Shown piece after piece: positions 47,053 to 57,058 of a stretch of 64,000 nucleotides of DNA (positions are counted from its first letter, which is position 1; the number at the start of each line of letters is the position of its first letter). A program made the translations under genes and the position numbers. Source of the DNA: Lelliottia sp. JS-SCA-14. GTDB lineage: Bacteria; Pseudomonadota; Gammaproteobacteria; Enterobacterales; Enterobacteriaceae. The stretch is from assembly GCF_035593345.1 (NCBI RefSeq), contig NZ_CP141606.1, forward strand, positions 2,294,001 through 2,358,000, read 5' to 3'. A model generated the notes under the pieces. The model saw only the letters and a list, made by a program, of their open reading frames with translations, was not told the origin of the DNA and ran no database searches.

Positions 47053-47586
47053 ATGGCTGTAAGTAAAAGTAATTCGCAGAAATTTATTGCGAGAAACCGC
47101 GCACCACGCGTGCAAATTGAATACGACGTTGAAATTTACGGCAGTGAAAAAAAGGTTGAATTACCTTTTGTCATGGGCGTGCTGGCGGATCTCTCCGGCA
47201 AGCCGCTCGATCCATTGCCGCCAGTGGTCGACCGTAAATTCCTCGATATTGATATCGATAATTTTGACGAACGCATGAAGGGCATGAAGCCGCGCGCCGC
47301 TTTCGCGGTTCCGAATACGCTGACCGGCGAAGGGCAGCTGATGGTGGATATTACCTTCGAAAGCATGGACGACTTCTCGCCGGATGAGATCGCCCGCAAA
47401 GTGGATTCCCTGTCGCAACTGCTGGAAGCGCGTACTCAGTTGGCCAATCTGCAAACCTATATGGACGGCAAAGCCGGTGCGGAAGAGCTGGTGATGAAAC
47501 TGCTGAAAGACAAAGCGTTGCTGAATACGCTGGCGGCCTCACCCAAAGCCAAAACTGAAATCGCTGAACTTCAGCCCGAAGAGTGA
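47053..47586 (+). CDS. tssB: TssB (VipA), small contractile sheath subunit
   Basis: TssB and TssC build the contractile sheath. The 177-residue product begins with the family block RAPRVQIEYDVEIYG and contains LPFVMGVLADLSG and FLDIDIDNFDERM, all conserved in TssB. It is followed by tssC after 20 bases. The gene normally adjoins other sheath genes but here comes straight after the fimbrial block. Confidence 0.95.
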   Translation: MAVSKSNSQKFIARNRAPRVQIEYDVEIYGSEKKVELPFVMGVLADLSGKPLDPLPPVVDRKFLDIDIDNFDERMKGMKPRAAFAVPNTLTGEGQLMVDITFESMDDFSPDEIARKVDSLSQLLEARTQLANLQTYMDGKAGAEELVMKLLKDKALLNTLAASPKAKTEIAELQPEE

Positions 47587-47606
47587 TAAGAGACGAAGGA
47601 AAGACT

Positions 47607-49106
47607 ATGTCTGTGATGGATGCGCAACGAGAAAAATCATCGAAATCGACCGTCGAGTACAACGATTTCAATGCGCTTTTAGCGAAAGAGTTTAAGCCAA
47701 AAACAGAGCAAACCCGGGTGGCCGTCGAAGGGGCGGTCAAAACGCTGGCCGAGCAAGCTCTGCGAAATACCCAAACGATCTCCGATGATGCCTATAAAGC
47801 TATCGAATCGATCATTGCTGAAATAGACAGCAAACTCTCCGAACAGATCAACCTGATTCTGCATCATCAGGAGTTTCAGTCGCTGGAAAGCGCCTGGCGC
47901 GGTTTGCAATACCTGGTGTTCAACACGGAAACCGACGAAAAGCTGAAGCTGCGCTTTATGGACATGTCCAAGGATGAACTGCGACGCAGTATGAAGCGTT
48001 ATAAAGGCGTGGCCTGGGATCAAAGCCCGCTGTTCAAAAAAATCTATGAAGAAGAGTACGGTCAACTGGGTGGCGAACCTTACGGCTGTCTGGTGGCGGA
48101 TTACTTTTTCGATCATACCGCGCCGGACGTCGATCTGCTGGCGTCGATTGGCAAAATTGCCGCCTCGGCGCATGTGCCTTTTATCTCTGGCGCCTCCCCG
48201 GCTGTGCTGCAGATGGAGTCCTGGCAGGAGCTGTCCAATCCGCGCGATTTGACCAAAATCTTCACCCAGAATCTGGAATATGCCGCCTGGAACTCCCTGC
48301 GTCAGGGGGAAGATTCTCGCTACATTGGCCTGGCGATGCCGCGTTTTCTGGCGCGTCTGCCGTACGGGATACGTACCAATCCGGTGGATGCCTTCCATTT
48401 TGAAGAGACCACTGACGGGGCGGATCACAGCAAATACGTCTGGTCTAACGCCGCGTATGCCATGGCAGTCAACATCAATCGCTCTTTCAAAGAGTACGGC
48501 TGGTGTACGTTGATTCGCGGTGTCGAGAGCGGCGGCGTGGTGGAGGGGTTACCTAGCCACACGTTCCCGACCGATGACGGCGGCGTGGACATGAAATGCC
48601 CGACTGAAATTGCGATTTCGGACCGTCGTGAGGCCGAACTGGCGAAGAATGGTTTTATCCCGCTGGTCCACCGTAAAAATACCGATTACGCGGCCTTTAT
48701 TGGCGCGCAATCGCTGCAGAAACCGGCAGAGTACTATGACGCCGATGCGACGGCGAACGCCAATCTGTCCGCGCGTCTGCCGTATCTGTTCGCCTGCTCG
48801 CGCTTCGCCCACTACCTGAAGTGCATCGTGCGCGACAAAATCGGCACTTTCAAAGAGCGCGAAGAGATGCAGCGCTGGCTGAACGACTGGGTGATGAATT
48901 ATGTCGACGGTGACCCGGCGAACTCGACTCTGGAAACCAAAGCGCGTCGCCCGCTGGCGGCAGCGGAAGTGGTGGTGGAAGACGTCGAGGGCAATCCAGG
49001 TTATTACCAGGCAAAATTCTTCCTGCGACCTCATTTCCAGCTGGAAGGATTAACCGTCTCTTTACGCATGGTCGCGAAATTGCCGTCCGTAAAAGAAGGT
49101 GCCTGA
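47607..49106 (+). CDS. tssC: TssC (VipB), large contractile sheath subunit
   Basis: The 499-residue product has the TssC signatures HHQEFQSLESAWRGLQYLV, FISGASP and the C-terminal NPGYYQAKFFLRPHFQLEGL. The ATG at 47607 is preceded by AAGGAAAG; the earlier in-frame ATA/ATG region overlaps tssB and lacks support. It interlocks with TssB and is a ClpV target complex. Confidence 0.95.
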   Translation: MSVMDAQREKSSKSTVEYNDFNALLAKEFKPKTEQTRVAVEGAVKTLAEQALRNTQTISDDAYKAIESIIAEIDSKLSEQINLILHHQEFQSLESAWRGLQYLVFNTETDEKLKLRFMDMSKDELRRSMKRYKGVAWDQSPLFKKIYEEEYGQLGGEPYGCLVADYFFDHTAPDVDLLASIGKIAASAHVPFISGASPAVLQMESWQELSNPRDLTKIFTQNLEYAAWNSLRQGEDSRYIGLAMPRFLARLPYGIRTNPVDAFHFEETTDGADHSKYVWSNAAYAMAVNINRSFKEYGWCTLIRGVESGGVVEGLPSHTFPTDDGGVDMKCPTEIAISDRREAELAKNGFIPLVHRKNTDYAAFIGAQSLQKPAEYYDADATANANLSARLPYLFACSRFAHYLKCIVRDKIGTFKEREEMQRWLNDWVMNYVDGDPANSTLETKARRPLAAAEVVVEDVEGNPGYYQAKFFLRPHFQLEGLTVSLRMVAKLPSVKEGA

Positions 49107-49118
49107 TATCGAGATTCT

Positions 49119-49155
49119 TTCCTGAAAAAGCCAGGTAAGGCTGAATTTTCAGGAA
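49119..49155 (+). other. Strong hairpin before hcp
   Basis: TTCCTGAAAA pairs perfectly with TTTTCAGGAA and the interior adds AGCC/GGCT. It lies 13 bases after the tssC stop and about 100 bases before hcp. No T-tract follows, so it may be an mRNA processing or stability element rather than a terminator. A second hairpin follows hcp. Confidence 0.75.
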
Positions 49156-49254
49156 GAGTGTGAGTGATGAAAATCATGACAAAAGGGAATGCTTTTTCTT
49201 TAACAGAAAGAGCGCGTAGAGCTTTTATTTAAATTGAGTGTTGGAGATTATATT

Positions 49255-49740
49255 ATGGCACAGGATATGTTTATTAAAATTGAAGGCATCGAAGGTGAAT
49301 CACCGGATGCCGTTCATAAAAATGAAATTCAGGTTCTGTCCTGGAATTGGGATGTTGCGCAGCATTCAAATATGCACAGCGGTTCGGGTGGCGGTTCTGG
49401 CCGTGCAACGGTTGATGATTTTATGTTTGTTCATTATACCGATAAAGCCAGCCCGAATTTACTGAGCTACTGTCTGACCGGTAAACATATTAAGAATATC
49501 CAGTTCGTCGTGCGTAAAGCCGGCGGCGATCCGCTGGAATATCTGACCATTAAATTTACCGACGCTATTATCACCAAAGTCAAGATGGCGGGCTCGATTG
49601 ACGATGAAACACGTCCGCGTGAAGTCGTCAGCTTCTCCTTCACCAAAATGACCCAAGACTATGTGATGCAAAATGCGGAAGGTCACAAGTCCGGCGTTAT
49701 TTCAGCAACCTATGATGTTAAGGCTAACCTGCGCGGTTAA
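49255..49740 (+). CDS. tssD: Hcp (TssD), T6SS inner tube protein
   Basis: Hcp hexamers stack into the tube that is fired and secreted. The 161-residue product has the family pattern MFIKIEGIEGES, SWNWDVAQ and HYTDKASPNLLSYCLTGKH, ending FSFTKMTQDYVMQNAEGHKSG. The ATG at 49255 has GGAG upstream; an open GTG start seven codons earlier is less likely. The hairpins on both sides may let hcp mRNA be more stable than its neighbours. Confidence 0.96.
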   Translation: MAQDMFIKIEGIEGESPDAVHKNEIQVLSWNWDVAQHSNMHSGSGGGSGRATVDDFMFVHYTDKASPNLLSYCLTGKHIKNIQFVVRKAGGDPLEYLTIKFTDAIITKVKMAGSIDDETRPREVVSFSFTKMTQDYVMQNAEGHKSGVISATYDVKANLRG

Positions 49741-49757
49741 TCACTAACATGACGGCC

Positions 49758-49784
49758 GAAGGCTTACTGTTTCAGTAAGCCTTC
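49758..49784 (+). other. Perfect hairpin after hcp
   Basis: GAAGGCTTACTG pairs with CAGTAAGCCTTC over a TTT loop. No T-tract follows, so full termination is doubtful. It probably protects the 3' end of hcp mRNA or attenuates the genes behind. Confidence 0.8.
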
Positions 49785-49863
49785 ATCGACAAAGGTTATC
49801 CGCAATATTTGGCAGGTATAAGCTAAATATTACGGATATCTTTTATGTGTACAGGACTGGCTT

Positions 49864-50385
49864 GTGACGCAACGGAAAATAATGCATTACGCACTGCAGA
49901 TGATCATGGTTTTATTGTTGGCGGCGTGTTCCACAGATTATAAAGCTACATCTGAGACCAAAAGCGCTGAATTGACAATCAGTGCAGGAAAGAACAGTAA
50001 TCCTGATATTAACGGGCGAGCTGCGCCTGTCGAGATTTTTATCTACGTCATGACCGGCGAGGATAATTTTAGCAGCAGTGATTATTTTACGATTGCAAAG
50101 GGAAATAACCCGGATCTGAAAGCTGATATTACGCAACGCAAGCAAATTATCCTGAAGCCAGGCGCATCAAGGCCCTTGACGCTGTCGATTGAAAAAGAGG
50201 CGAAATACCTGGCGGTGGTGGCGGCGTTTCGCAATATCAATGAGGCGCAATGGAGCGCGCTCTATATCTTACCGCAGCCTAAAAAGAGGTCGTGGTATCA
50301 AATTATTCTTCCCGCCTCAGATGAGACGCTGAAGCTGGCGGTTTCCGTTGATCAATTAGCTGTTTCCATTAAAGAAGTGAACTGA
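49864..50385 (+). CDS. tssJ: TssJ, T6SS outer-membrane lipoprotein
   Basis: TssJ anchors the TssM-TssL membrane complex to the outer membrane. The 173-residue precursor has a signal peptide with lipobox LAAC (C22), followed by Ser, which directs to the outer membrane. The mature part has the transthyretin-like TssJ pattern, with RPLTLSIEKEAKYLAVVAAFRN as its core. GTG at 49864 is chosen because AGGA lies seven bases upstream; an ATG at 49882 would give a shorter signal peptide. Confidence 0.88.
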   Translation: MTQRKIMHYALQMIMVLLLAACSTDYKATSETKSAELTISAGKNSNPDINGRAAPVEIFIYVMTGEDNFSSSDYFTIAKGNNPDLKADITQRKQIILKPGASRPLTLSIEKEAKYLAVVAAFRNINEAQWSALYILPQPKKRSWYQIILPASDETLKLAVSVDQLAVSIKEVN

Positions 50386-50388
50386 CCC

Positions 50389-51735
50389 GTGAGAACCAAT
50401 AAAGTCGTGTGGAGTGAAGGGCTGTTTTTGCGCCCGCAGCTCTTTCAACAGCAGGAACGCTATCTCGAGTACTACGCGCACAAAAGAGCGGCGACCATCA
50501 CGCCGTTTTTCTGGGGGTTCGCTCAATACGATATTGATAGCGAGGCGCTGGCCTACGGTAAGCTGGTATTGCGCACCTGCAAAGGGGTGCTGCCTGACGG
50601 TACGCCGTTTGACATCCCGGGTCACGCGGCGCTCCCGGAACCGCTGACCATTGCCCCGGAACATCTGGGCAAAATTATCTGGCTGGCGGTCCCGCTGCGC
50701 CTTGATAACAGCGATGAGACGATTTTTGACACCGACGATCGCGGCTCACTGGCGCGTTTTTGCGCCTATGACGCCGAATTGCACGATACCAACGCCATCC
50801 GTCAGGGGGCCAGACAGGTGCAGTTAGGGCGCTTGCGGATGCGGCTCATCGCGGAAACGGAGATGACCGAATCGTGGATTGGGCTGCCCCTGGCGCGGGT
50901 GAAGGCCATCCAGCCTGATGGCAGCGTGCTTCTCCATGCCCAGGATTATATTCCCCCGGTGACGGGCTATGGTGCCAGCCCACTGCTGACAGAGTGGCTC
51001 ACGCACCTTAACGGCCTGGTCAAAATCCGCGCCGATATGCTGGCGAGTCGGCTGGCTAACAGCGATGGCAAAGCCAGCGCCAGCGCGGAAATTGTCGACT
51101 ATCTGCTGCTGCAAATCTTCAATAAATACGAACCGGTTCTCGATCACCTGCGCCATATTCCTGAATTGCCGCCTATTGCGCTGTTTCAGGAACTGGCGAA
51201 ATTTGCCGGGGAGCTGGCGACCTTTATCCGGGTGAGCACTCGCCGCCCGAAACCTGCGCCGGGGTATCACCACGCCGGACTTTACGGCTCTATCCGTCCG
51301 CTGGTGGAAGAGATTAACGATCTGCTCAACCAGATCCTCGTGCGGGCCGGTCAGATGATTGTGTTGGAAAACAAAGGGCAGGGGATCTGGGCGGCGTCGG
51401 TGATGCCGGAAGAGTTGCGATCGTTTTCAAGCCTGGTGTTGGCCGTCAATGCACGCATGGCGGCGGATATTCTGGCTCAGCAGTTCTCCGCGCAGGCCAA
51501 AATTAGCGCGCCGCAACAGCTGCACGAGCTGGTGCGTTCCCATCTGCCGGGGCTGGTATTGCAAAATCTGCCCGTTCCGCCGCGTCAAATTCCTTACCAC
51601 GCAGGCAGCGTCTATTTTGAGCTCTCCCGCAGCGGTCCTTTCTGGGAACGTATCTTACACACAGGGGCGCTGGCGCTTCACGTTGCCGGGGAAATGCCTG
51701 AACTCAGGCTGGAGCTGTGGGGGATCCGTCACTGA
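50389..51735 (+). CDS. tssK: TssK, T6SS baseplate-to-membrane connector
   Basis: TssK links the baseplate wedges to the TssL-TssM complex. The 448-residue product opens with the family signature VVWSEGLFLRPQLFQQQERYLE. It continues with the phage receptor-binding-like shoulder and head domains. The start is GTG, three bases after the tssJ stop. Its stop overlaps the tssL ATG. Confidence 0.94.
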   Translation: MRTNKVVWSEGLFLRPQLFQQQERYLEYYAHKRAATITPFFWGFAQYDIDSEALAYGKLVLRTCKGVLPDGTPFDIPGHAALPEPLTIAPEHLGKIIWLAVPLRLDNSDETIFDTDDRGSLARFCAYDAELHDTNAIRQGARQVQLGRLRMRLIAETEMTESWIGLPLARVKAIQPDGSVLLHAQDYIPPVTGYGASPLLTEWLTHLNGLVKIRADMLASRLANSDGKASASAEIVDYLLLQIFNKYEPVLDHLRHIPELPPIALFQELAKFAGELATFIRVSTRRPKPAPGYHHAGLYGSIRPLVEEINDLLNQILVRAGQMIVLENKGQGIWAASVMPEELRSFSSLVLAVNARMAADILAQQFSAQAKISAPQQLHELVRSHLPGLVLQNLPVPPRQIPYHAGSVYFELSRSGPFWERILHTGALALHVAGEMPELRLELWGIRH

Positions 51736-53087
51736 TGAGCGATAACTTCGCGACCCTGGGGCAGGACAATGAACAGAGCTTACAGGCGCTGGGAATGTTT
51801 TTGTTGGATGAGCATAGCGACCCTGAACCGGAACGCAGCACCCGCGCGCCTTTGCCGGAAGGTGAACCCGCGCAGCTGAAGGCCCTGACCGCATTTAATG
51901 AGGCTGACCTGAAGGGCGAGAGCATCCAGCAGCGCGTGATGCGGGTGAATGCCTCCGGAAAACCTTTGCTGGAAGCGTGTCAGCCGCTGCTGCGGGCATT
52001 GAGTGAAATGCCAACGTTCGTTGCTGACGTCGCGCAGGTGGAAGTGCTCAAACGCACCCTGAGCAGTGAAATCAATGTCTTCACGGTGATCTGCGAAGAG
52101 GTCAACATTCCGTGGAAGAAGATGACTATCGCGCGCTACTGCCTCTGCACCGCACTGGACGAATCCGCGCATGCGTCGCCGTGGGGGATCAGCGCCGGGT
52201 GGGCGCGCAGCAATCTGCTCAACCATTTCGAAGGCGATAACGACGGCGGAAATAAATTCTTTCTCCTCGCCGGGCGTCTGTCGATGCATCCGCACGAATA
52301 TGACGATGTGCTGGATATCATGCTGCGGATCCTGGCCCTGGGTTTTGAAGGTCGCTACAGCATTATTGAAGACGGCGACCGCCAGCTGATGAAGATCCGC
52401 CAGCGTTTGCAGGCGCTTCTTCAGAATACGCAGGACAAGATCGCCCCGGAGCTCTCCCCGAACGGCCTGCCGAAGCGCGAGGCTGTGCGCCAGAAATGGC
52501 GTATTCATGTCCCGATTCGGGCCACCTTGCTGCTGGCAGGCCTGCTGACGACCAGTACTTTTTTCTGGTGCAAATATCATCTGCTGGTTCAGCAACACGC
52601 TCTGACCAGCCGGATGGCGGCCATTACGCGCCTTGAACTGACGCATCCGGTCGTGAAAGGACGACTCCGACTCGCGGTCCTGCTTAAAGATGAAATTGAT
52701 AAAAAGCTGCTGTCGGTGGATGAGAACGACAAACAGAGCAAGGTGATCTTCAACGGCGACTCGATGTTCACTTCAGGTTCGATTGATATCCGGCCAGACC
52801 GGGTGGCGACGCTGAACCGCGTGGCCACCGAGATCCGCCGCGTCAATGGCGAAGTCCTGATTGTCGGCCATACCGACGCCACGCCAATCCATAAGCCCGG
52901 GATAGAAGATAACCACGTCCTGTCGGAAAAACGTGCGGCGAGCGTCGCAGAATTGCTGATTAAGGCGGGTGTGCCGAGGAGCAATATTCGTATTCAAGGT
53001 GCGGGTGAAACTCAGCCGCTGCAAAGCAACCAGGATCCAACCGGTCGAGCCAGAAATCGACGTGTTGAAATGTTTGTCACCTATTAG
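51735..53087 (+). CDS. tssL: TssL (DotU) with C-terminal OmpA domain
   Basis: TssL is an inner-membrane part of the T6SS membrane complex. The 450-residue product has an N-terminal cytoplasmic DotU domain (about 75-235, with YCLCTALDESAHASPWG) and one membrane segment near 260-280. A periplasmic OmpA/MotB domain that binds peptidoglycan (about 330-450, GHTDATPIHKPG and RARNRRVEMFV) follows. It begins in the tssK stop (TGATG) and ends one base into tssM. This fused form is the evolved TssL type. Confidence 0.93.
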   Translation: MSDNFATLGQDNEQSLQALGMFLLDEHSDPEPERSTRAPLPEGEPAQLKALTAFNEADLKGESIQQRVMRVNASGKPLLEACQPLLRALSEMPTFVADVAQVEVLKRTLSSEINVFTVICEEVNIPWKKMTIARYCLCTALDESAHASPWGISAGWARSNLLNHFEGDNDGGNKFFLLAGRLSMHPHEYDDVLDIMLRILALGFEGRYSIIEDGDRQLMKIRQRLQALLQNTQDKIAPELSPNGLPKREAVRQKWRIHVPIRATLLLAGLLTTSTFFWCKYHLLVQQHALTSRMAAITRLELTHPVVKGRLRLAVLLKDEIDKKLLSVDENDKQSKVIFNGDSMFTSGSIDIRPDRVATLNRVATEIRRVNGEVLIVGHTDATPIHKPGIEDNHVLSEKRAASVAELLIKAGVPRSNIRIQGAGETQPLQSNQDPTGRARNRRVEMFVTY

Positions 53088-56000
53088 TGGGCCACAACGG
53101 AATGTTTTACTTAAGTCGATTACTCTCAAGGCAAAGCCTGAAATTCGTGTTGCTGATGGCCTGTATGCTGGTGATGGCGGCAGGGATCTGGTATCTCGGC
53201 CCGTTTTCGGGGTTTGGCACGACGCGTCCGCTGGCCTCCGTTAGCGCGAGGATCTTGTGCATAGCCGCGCTGTGGCTATGGATGGCGCGGCTTTTCTGGC
53301 GGATCCCTCTCTTTATTCCCCTTGCGCTGACGGCGAGCGTGATCGTCTGGATTATGGGGCCGTGGCTGCTGGCAGGAAAAAGCTATCCGCTGGCGCGGTC
53401 TTCCGTGCGTCTGGCCATAGTAGTGATCATCTGGCTGGTGGCCTTACTTTACGCATCCTGGCTGTTTGTGCTGGCGGTGGTGGCAAACCCGGCGCTGCTG
53501 AACCGTTTTCTCCTGCGTACCCGGCGGGATGAGACGAGACAGGAGCATCAAGCCATCGCCCGGAAAATCCGTCATGCGGTGGGGATGACCAACAAAGTGC
53601 GCACGAAATGGCGACGCTGGTGGGCGACGCTTTTGCCGGGGGTGTTGCCCGAAACCGTGCCCTGGTACGTCTTACTGGGTAGCGAAGGCGCGGGAAAAAC
53701 ATCGCTGATCGTCACCTCCGGGCAGGACTTTCCGCTGCCGGAACAGCTGAGCCGTGTCGGGCGTGAAAACGCGCCAACGCAGGACTGCGAATGTTGGTTT
53801 GGCAACGACGCGCTGTTTGTGGATACGGCAGGCAAATACCTCTGCGAGGATGAGACCGCCAGACCAGAGTGGTTATCCCTGCTGAACGCGCTGCGCAAAT
53901 ACCGCCTTCGCGACGGGATCAATGGCGCCATTGTGGCGATTTCCGCCGAGGAGATTATGCAGGGCGACGGGAAGGGGATGTTGTCGCTTGCCACCCGTAT
54001 CCGGGCACGTCTGGACGAGCTTCGCCAGACGCTGGGCATCCACTTTCCGGTGTATGTGGTCATTACCCGACTGGACTGGCTGCGGGGATTCGAACCCTGG
54101 TTTCGCAGCATGACGAACGAGGCGCGGGAGCAGGTGTGGGGCGTGACATTTCCGTGGGGCGAAATGGTCCATACGGGCACGTCCGCGCTGCACGAGCGGA
54201 TCGAGGCGGAACTGGATGCGCTTCAGCAGCGCCTGGCCAGCGCGATCCACTCGCGTCAGCAGGAAGAGTACGCCCTGGCGGATCGTAAGCTGATGTACGC
54301 CTTTCCCCTCGATTTTCAGCTGTTGTGTGCGGGGATCGGCGAGTTTTTACAGCAAGCATTTTTCAGCTCCCGCTACGATGAAACCCAGTTTTGCGCCAGC
54401 TTCCGCGGCGTCTATTTTAGCAGCGCTTGTCAGACCGCCGACGCTCAGCTGGTGAATCACAGCAGCGTGGTGTCGCGCTGGCGAAATTACTTCTCGCCGC
54501 GCGCGGCGGGCGCACCCTCCTGCAGCACGGAGCGTATTGAACTGGCGGAAGTACCTCATCCCCGCCTGGTCTGGGGTAAACACTTCTTCCTGCGCCAGCT
54601 TTTTGCCGATGTGATTGTCAAAGATGCGGGGCTGGTATCGCGCAATTTCCGCGAGGAGGCGCGTTTTCGCCTGCGCCGTTTGCTGGGACATTGCGCGCTG
54701 ATCGTGCTGGCCGTGGTGCTGATAAACGGCTTTGTGGCGAGCTATACCAACAACTCACGTTATCTGGACGTGGTCAGCGGCAGTACCCGTTTTCTGGAGG
54801 CGCAGGTGGCGACGCTAAAAACCTTACCGTCGGATACATTGCTGCCGAAACTGCTGACGATGGCCCGGGAGTTAGCGGATTTTGGCGATCTGGATCGGCA
54901 AAATCCTCCGCTGGACTACCGTTACGGGCTGTATACCGGACGCGCGGTGAATGCCCATGCCGGGCGGGTGTACCGGTTTACGCTGCGCACCTTTTTACTG
55001 CCTGCGGTACAGAGTCAGGCGACGAGCGCGTTAAATTCAGCCCTGCAATCTCAGGATCCTGACCGAATCTATGAGGCGCTGAAAGTGTATCTCGGCGTGT
55101 ATGGTCAAGGGCGCGCCAGCACGGAGTGGCTGATTCAGGCTATCACTCAGCAGTGGGACGATGCCGATAAATTAACAGCCTGGGGCGACAGCGCGGTGTT
55201 TGTCAGCCATTTGCAAAGCCTGTTTGCGCATCCGGACTGGCTGTCCCAGGGGATGAAATTCGATGAGGCACGGGTTCGCGAGGCCCGCGCGTTGCTCGGA
55301 CAGCATTCGCTCAACGCTCGTTTGTACCAGCGGATTAAAGCCGACCCGCTCTCCCAGTCTCTGGAGGCCATGACGCTGAACCGACTCACGGGGGATGCCA
55401 GCGAGCAGATCCTGACCGTCGCTGACGAGACCCTTGCCCGCGACGGCATTCCCGGTTTTTTTACGAAAGCAGGCTATCAGACGCTGGTAAAAAAAAAGTT
55501 CCTCTATCGCATCACTCAGCTACAGCGTGAGGATGAGTGGGTGATGGGAACGAACGCTGGCGCAGCGGCGAATATACTGGCCACGCGAGACGGTGTGCTC
55601 ACGCTCTATCTTCGTGAATATGCGGCGTACTGGAGCCGTTTTCTCGACAGCATCCAGCTGATGGGGCTGGCGAGTGATTCGGTGAACAGCGTGTCGCCCC
55701 TGGCATCGGAAATCTACATGCTGCGGATTTTGGCCTCCTCGGGCTCGCCGCTGGAGCCGCTGGCCCAGGAGGTGGTGGAGCAAACGACGCTGGCGGCTGA
55801 GGACAAGAGTCTGCCTGAGATCCTTCAGCCTGCCATGGTCAGCAATAACCGTCTCATGAATCAGGCAACAAAATGGAATGATGCCGCGGATTATTCGGTT
55901 GTGAAGCTGACCCGGCGAGAGGTGGACGACCATTTCCGCCCCCTGAGAGAGTTTGTCAATGGGCAGGCCAGTCGTCCGATGGCCGCTGGCGCGTCAGGTG

Positions 56001-56908
56001 CAGCGGCAGGTTCTCAGCTTAACCAAATGACCTCCATGCTCAGCGAACTCTATACCCTGTTCGTGGTGACCAATAACAGCATCAGCAATGGTGATGCGCC
56101 GATGATGCCCGATACCGAAATGCGTATGAGCATACTGGCGCAGACGTGGCCGAACCCTTTTCAGTCGATCATCAGACCCTTTTTGACCTCAGCGTCAGAA
56201 AAAGTGCGAAACCAGGCGCTGGTCAGCAACAGCAAAAATATTGATGACAATCTGGGGCAGGTCTGTCGGGACACGCTGGAAAATCGCTATCCGTTTGTCC
56301 AGGTGACAACCGAAGTTAACCTGGACGATTTTGAACGCTTCTTTGCCCGCGATGGCCTGGTGGACAGTTGGTTTAAACAGAATCTGGCCAGCAAGGTCGA
56401 TATGTCGCAGGCCGTCTGGCGTTACAAAGGGACGTCTGAAGCGGGCAATCTGGATTTCTTCCGCCAGGTGGCGCAGATCCGCAGTGCCTTTTTCCGCCAG
56501 GAGTCAGGCAATAAGCTCGCCATTACGCCGGGGCTGTCTGTCACGAATATGGACCCGGCAATCGTGCAGTTAAATATGGCGATGGGAGGGAGTCCGTTCC
56601 GCTATCTGCATGGCCCGGTGATCCCGTGGATATTCCATTGGCCAGCCAGCGAAGGGGTGTCGACAGTGAATATCGATGTGAAGCCAGCCGCGAAGCAAGG
56701 TCAATCGTCTTTATCGTTCAGTGGCCCCTGGGCATTTTTCCACTGGATGGACACCGCCGCGCAGCAAACTATTTCCGACGATGGCAATTTGCTGCTGACG
56801 TTCGATATCGATAAACGCCGCGTCGATATTTCTCTATCTGGAATGGTCATTGAGAATCAGTCGTTATCGGGTCTCTTACATCAATTCCGTTGTCCACAAA
56901 TGCAGTAA
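53087..56908 (+). CDS. tssM: TssM (IcmF), T6SS inner-membrane complex protein
   Basis: TssM spans the inner membrane and periplasm and contacts TssJ. The 1273-residue product has N-terminal membrane segments (within residues about 17-150) and a cytoplasmic NTPase-like domain with an intact Walker A motif GSEGAGKT at 198-205. A further membrane segment follows at about 532-552, with a long periplasmic part ending in a beta domain. The GTG at 53087 overlaps the tssL stop; an ATG at 53102 would shorten it by five residues and neither has a clear ribosome site. Confidence 0.93.
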   Translation: MGHNGMFYLSRLLSRQSLKFVLLMACMLVMAAGIWYLGPFSGFGTTRPLASVSARILCIAALWLWMARLFWRIPLFIPLALTASVIVWIMGPWLLAGKSYPLARSSVRLAIVVIIWLVALLYASWLFVLAVVANPALLNRFLLRTRRDETRQEHQAIARKIRHAVGMTNKVRTKWRRWWATLLPGVLPETVPWYVLLGSEGAGKTSLIVTSGQDFPLPEQLSRVGRENAPTQDCECWFGNDALFVDTAGKYLCEDETARPEWLSLLNALRKYRLRDGINGAIVAISAEEIMQGDGKGMLSLATRIRARLDELRQTLGIHFPVYVVITRLDWLRGFEPWFRSMTNEAREQVWGVTFPWGEMVHTGTSALHERIEAELDALQQRLASAIHSRQQEEYALADRKLMYAFPLDFQLLCAGIGEFLQQAFFSSRYDETQFCASFRGVYFSSACQTADAQLVNHSSVVSRWRNYFSPRAAGAPSCSTERIELAEVPHPRLVWGKHFFLRQLFADVIVKDAGLVSRNFREEARFRLRRLLGHCALIVLAVVLINGFVASYTNNSRYLDVVSGSTRFLEAQVATLKTLPSDTLLPKLLTMARELADFGDLDRQNPPLDYRYGLYTGRAVNAHAGRVYRFTLRTFLLPAVQSQATSALNSALQSQDPDRIYEALKVYLGVYGQGRASTEWLIQAITQQWDDADKLTAWGDSAVFVSHLQSLFAHPDWLSQGMKFDEARVREARALLGQHSLNARLYQRIKADPLSQSLEAMTLNRLTGDASEQILTVADETLARDGIPGFFTKAGYQTLVKKKFLYRITQLQREDEWVMGTNAGAAANILATRDGVLTLYLREYAAYWSRFLDSIQLMGLASDSVNSVSPLASEIYMLRILASSGSPLEPLAQEVVEQTTLAAEDKSLPEILQPAMVSNNRLMNQATKWNDAADYSVVKLTRREVDDHFRPLREFVNGQASRPMAAGASGAAAGSQLNQMTSMLSELYTLFVVTNNSISNGDAPMMPDTEMRMSILAQTWPNPFQSIIRPFLTSASEKVRNQALVSNSKNIDDNLGQVCRDTLENRYPFVQVTTEVNLDDFERFFARDGLVDSWFKQNLASKVDMSQAVWRYKGTSEAGNLDFFRQVAQIRSAFFRQESGNKLAITPGLSVTNMDPAIVQLNMAMGGSPFRYLHGPVIPWIFHWPASEGVSTVNIDVKPAAKQGQSSLSFSGPWAFFHWMDTAAQQTISDDGNLLLTFDIDKRRVDISLSGMVIENQSLSGLLHQFRCPQMQ

Positions 56909-57058
56909 TGCAGGACGAGATGATTTTATTTGCGCAGGATGCAGGAGGCGATTGCAAAATGAAAAAATAGAACAGTTGCCTGTCGTGGTCTTTATTAATC
57001 CACCTGCACGGGATGTGCGTGGTGGTATCAAAATATCAATAACGAATCAGGTATCAAC

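Noticed and set aside
53869..54288. A 139-codon plus-strand frame inside tssM.
   Set aside because: It is in another frame within the well-supported TssM coding region and lacks any family features.
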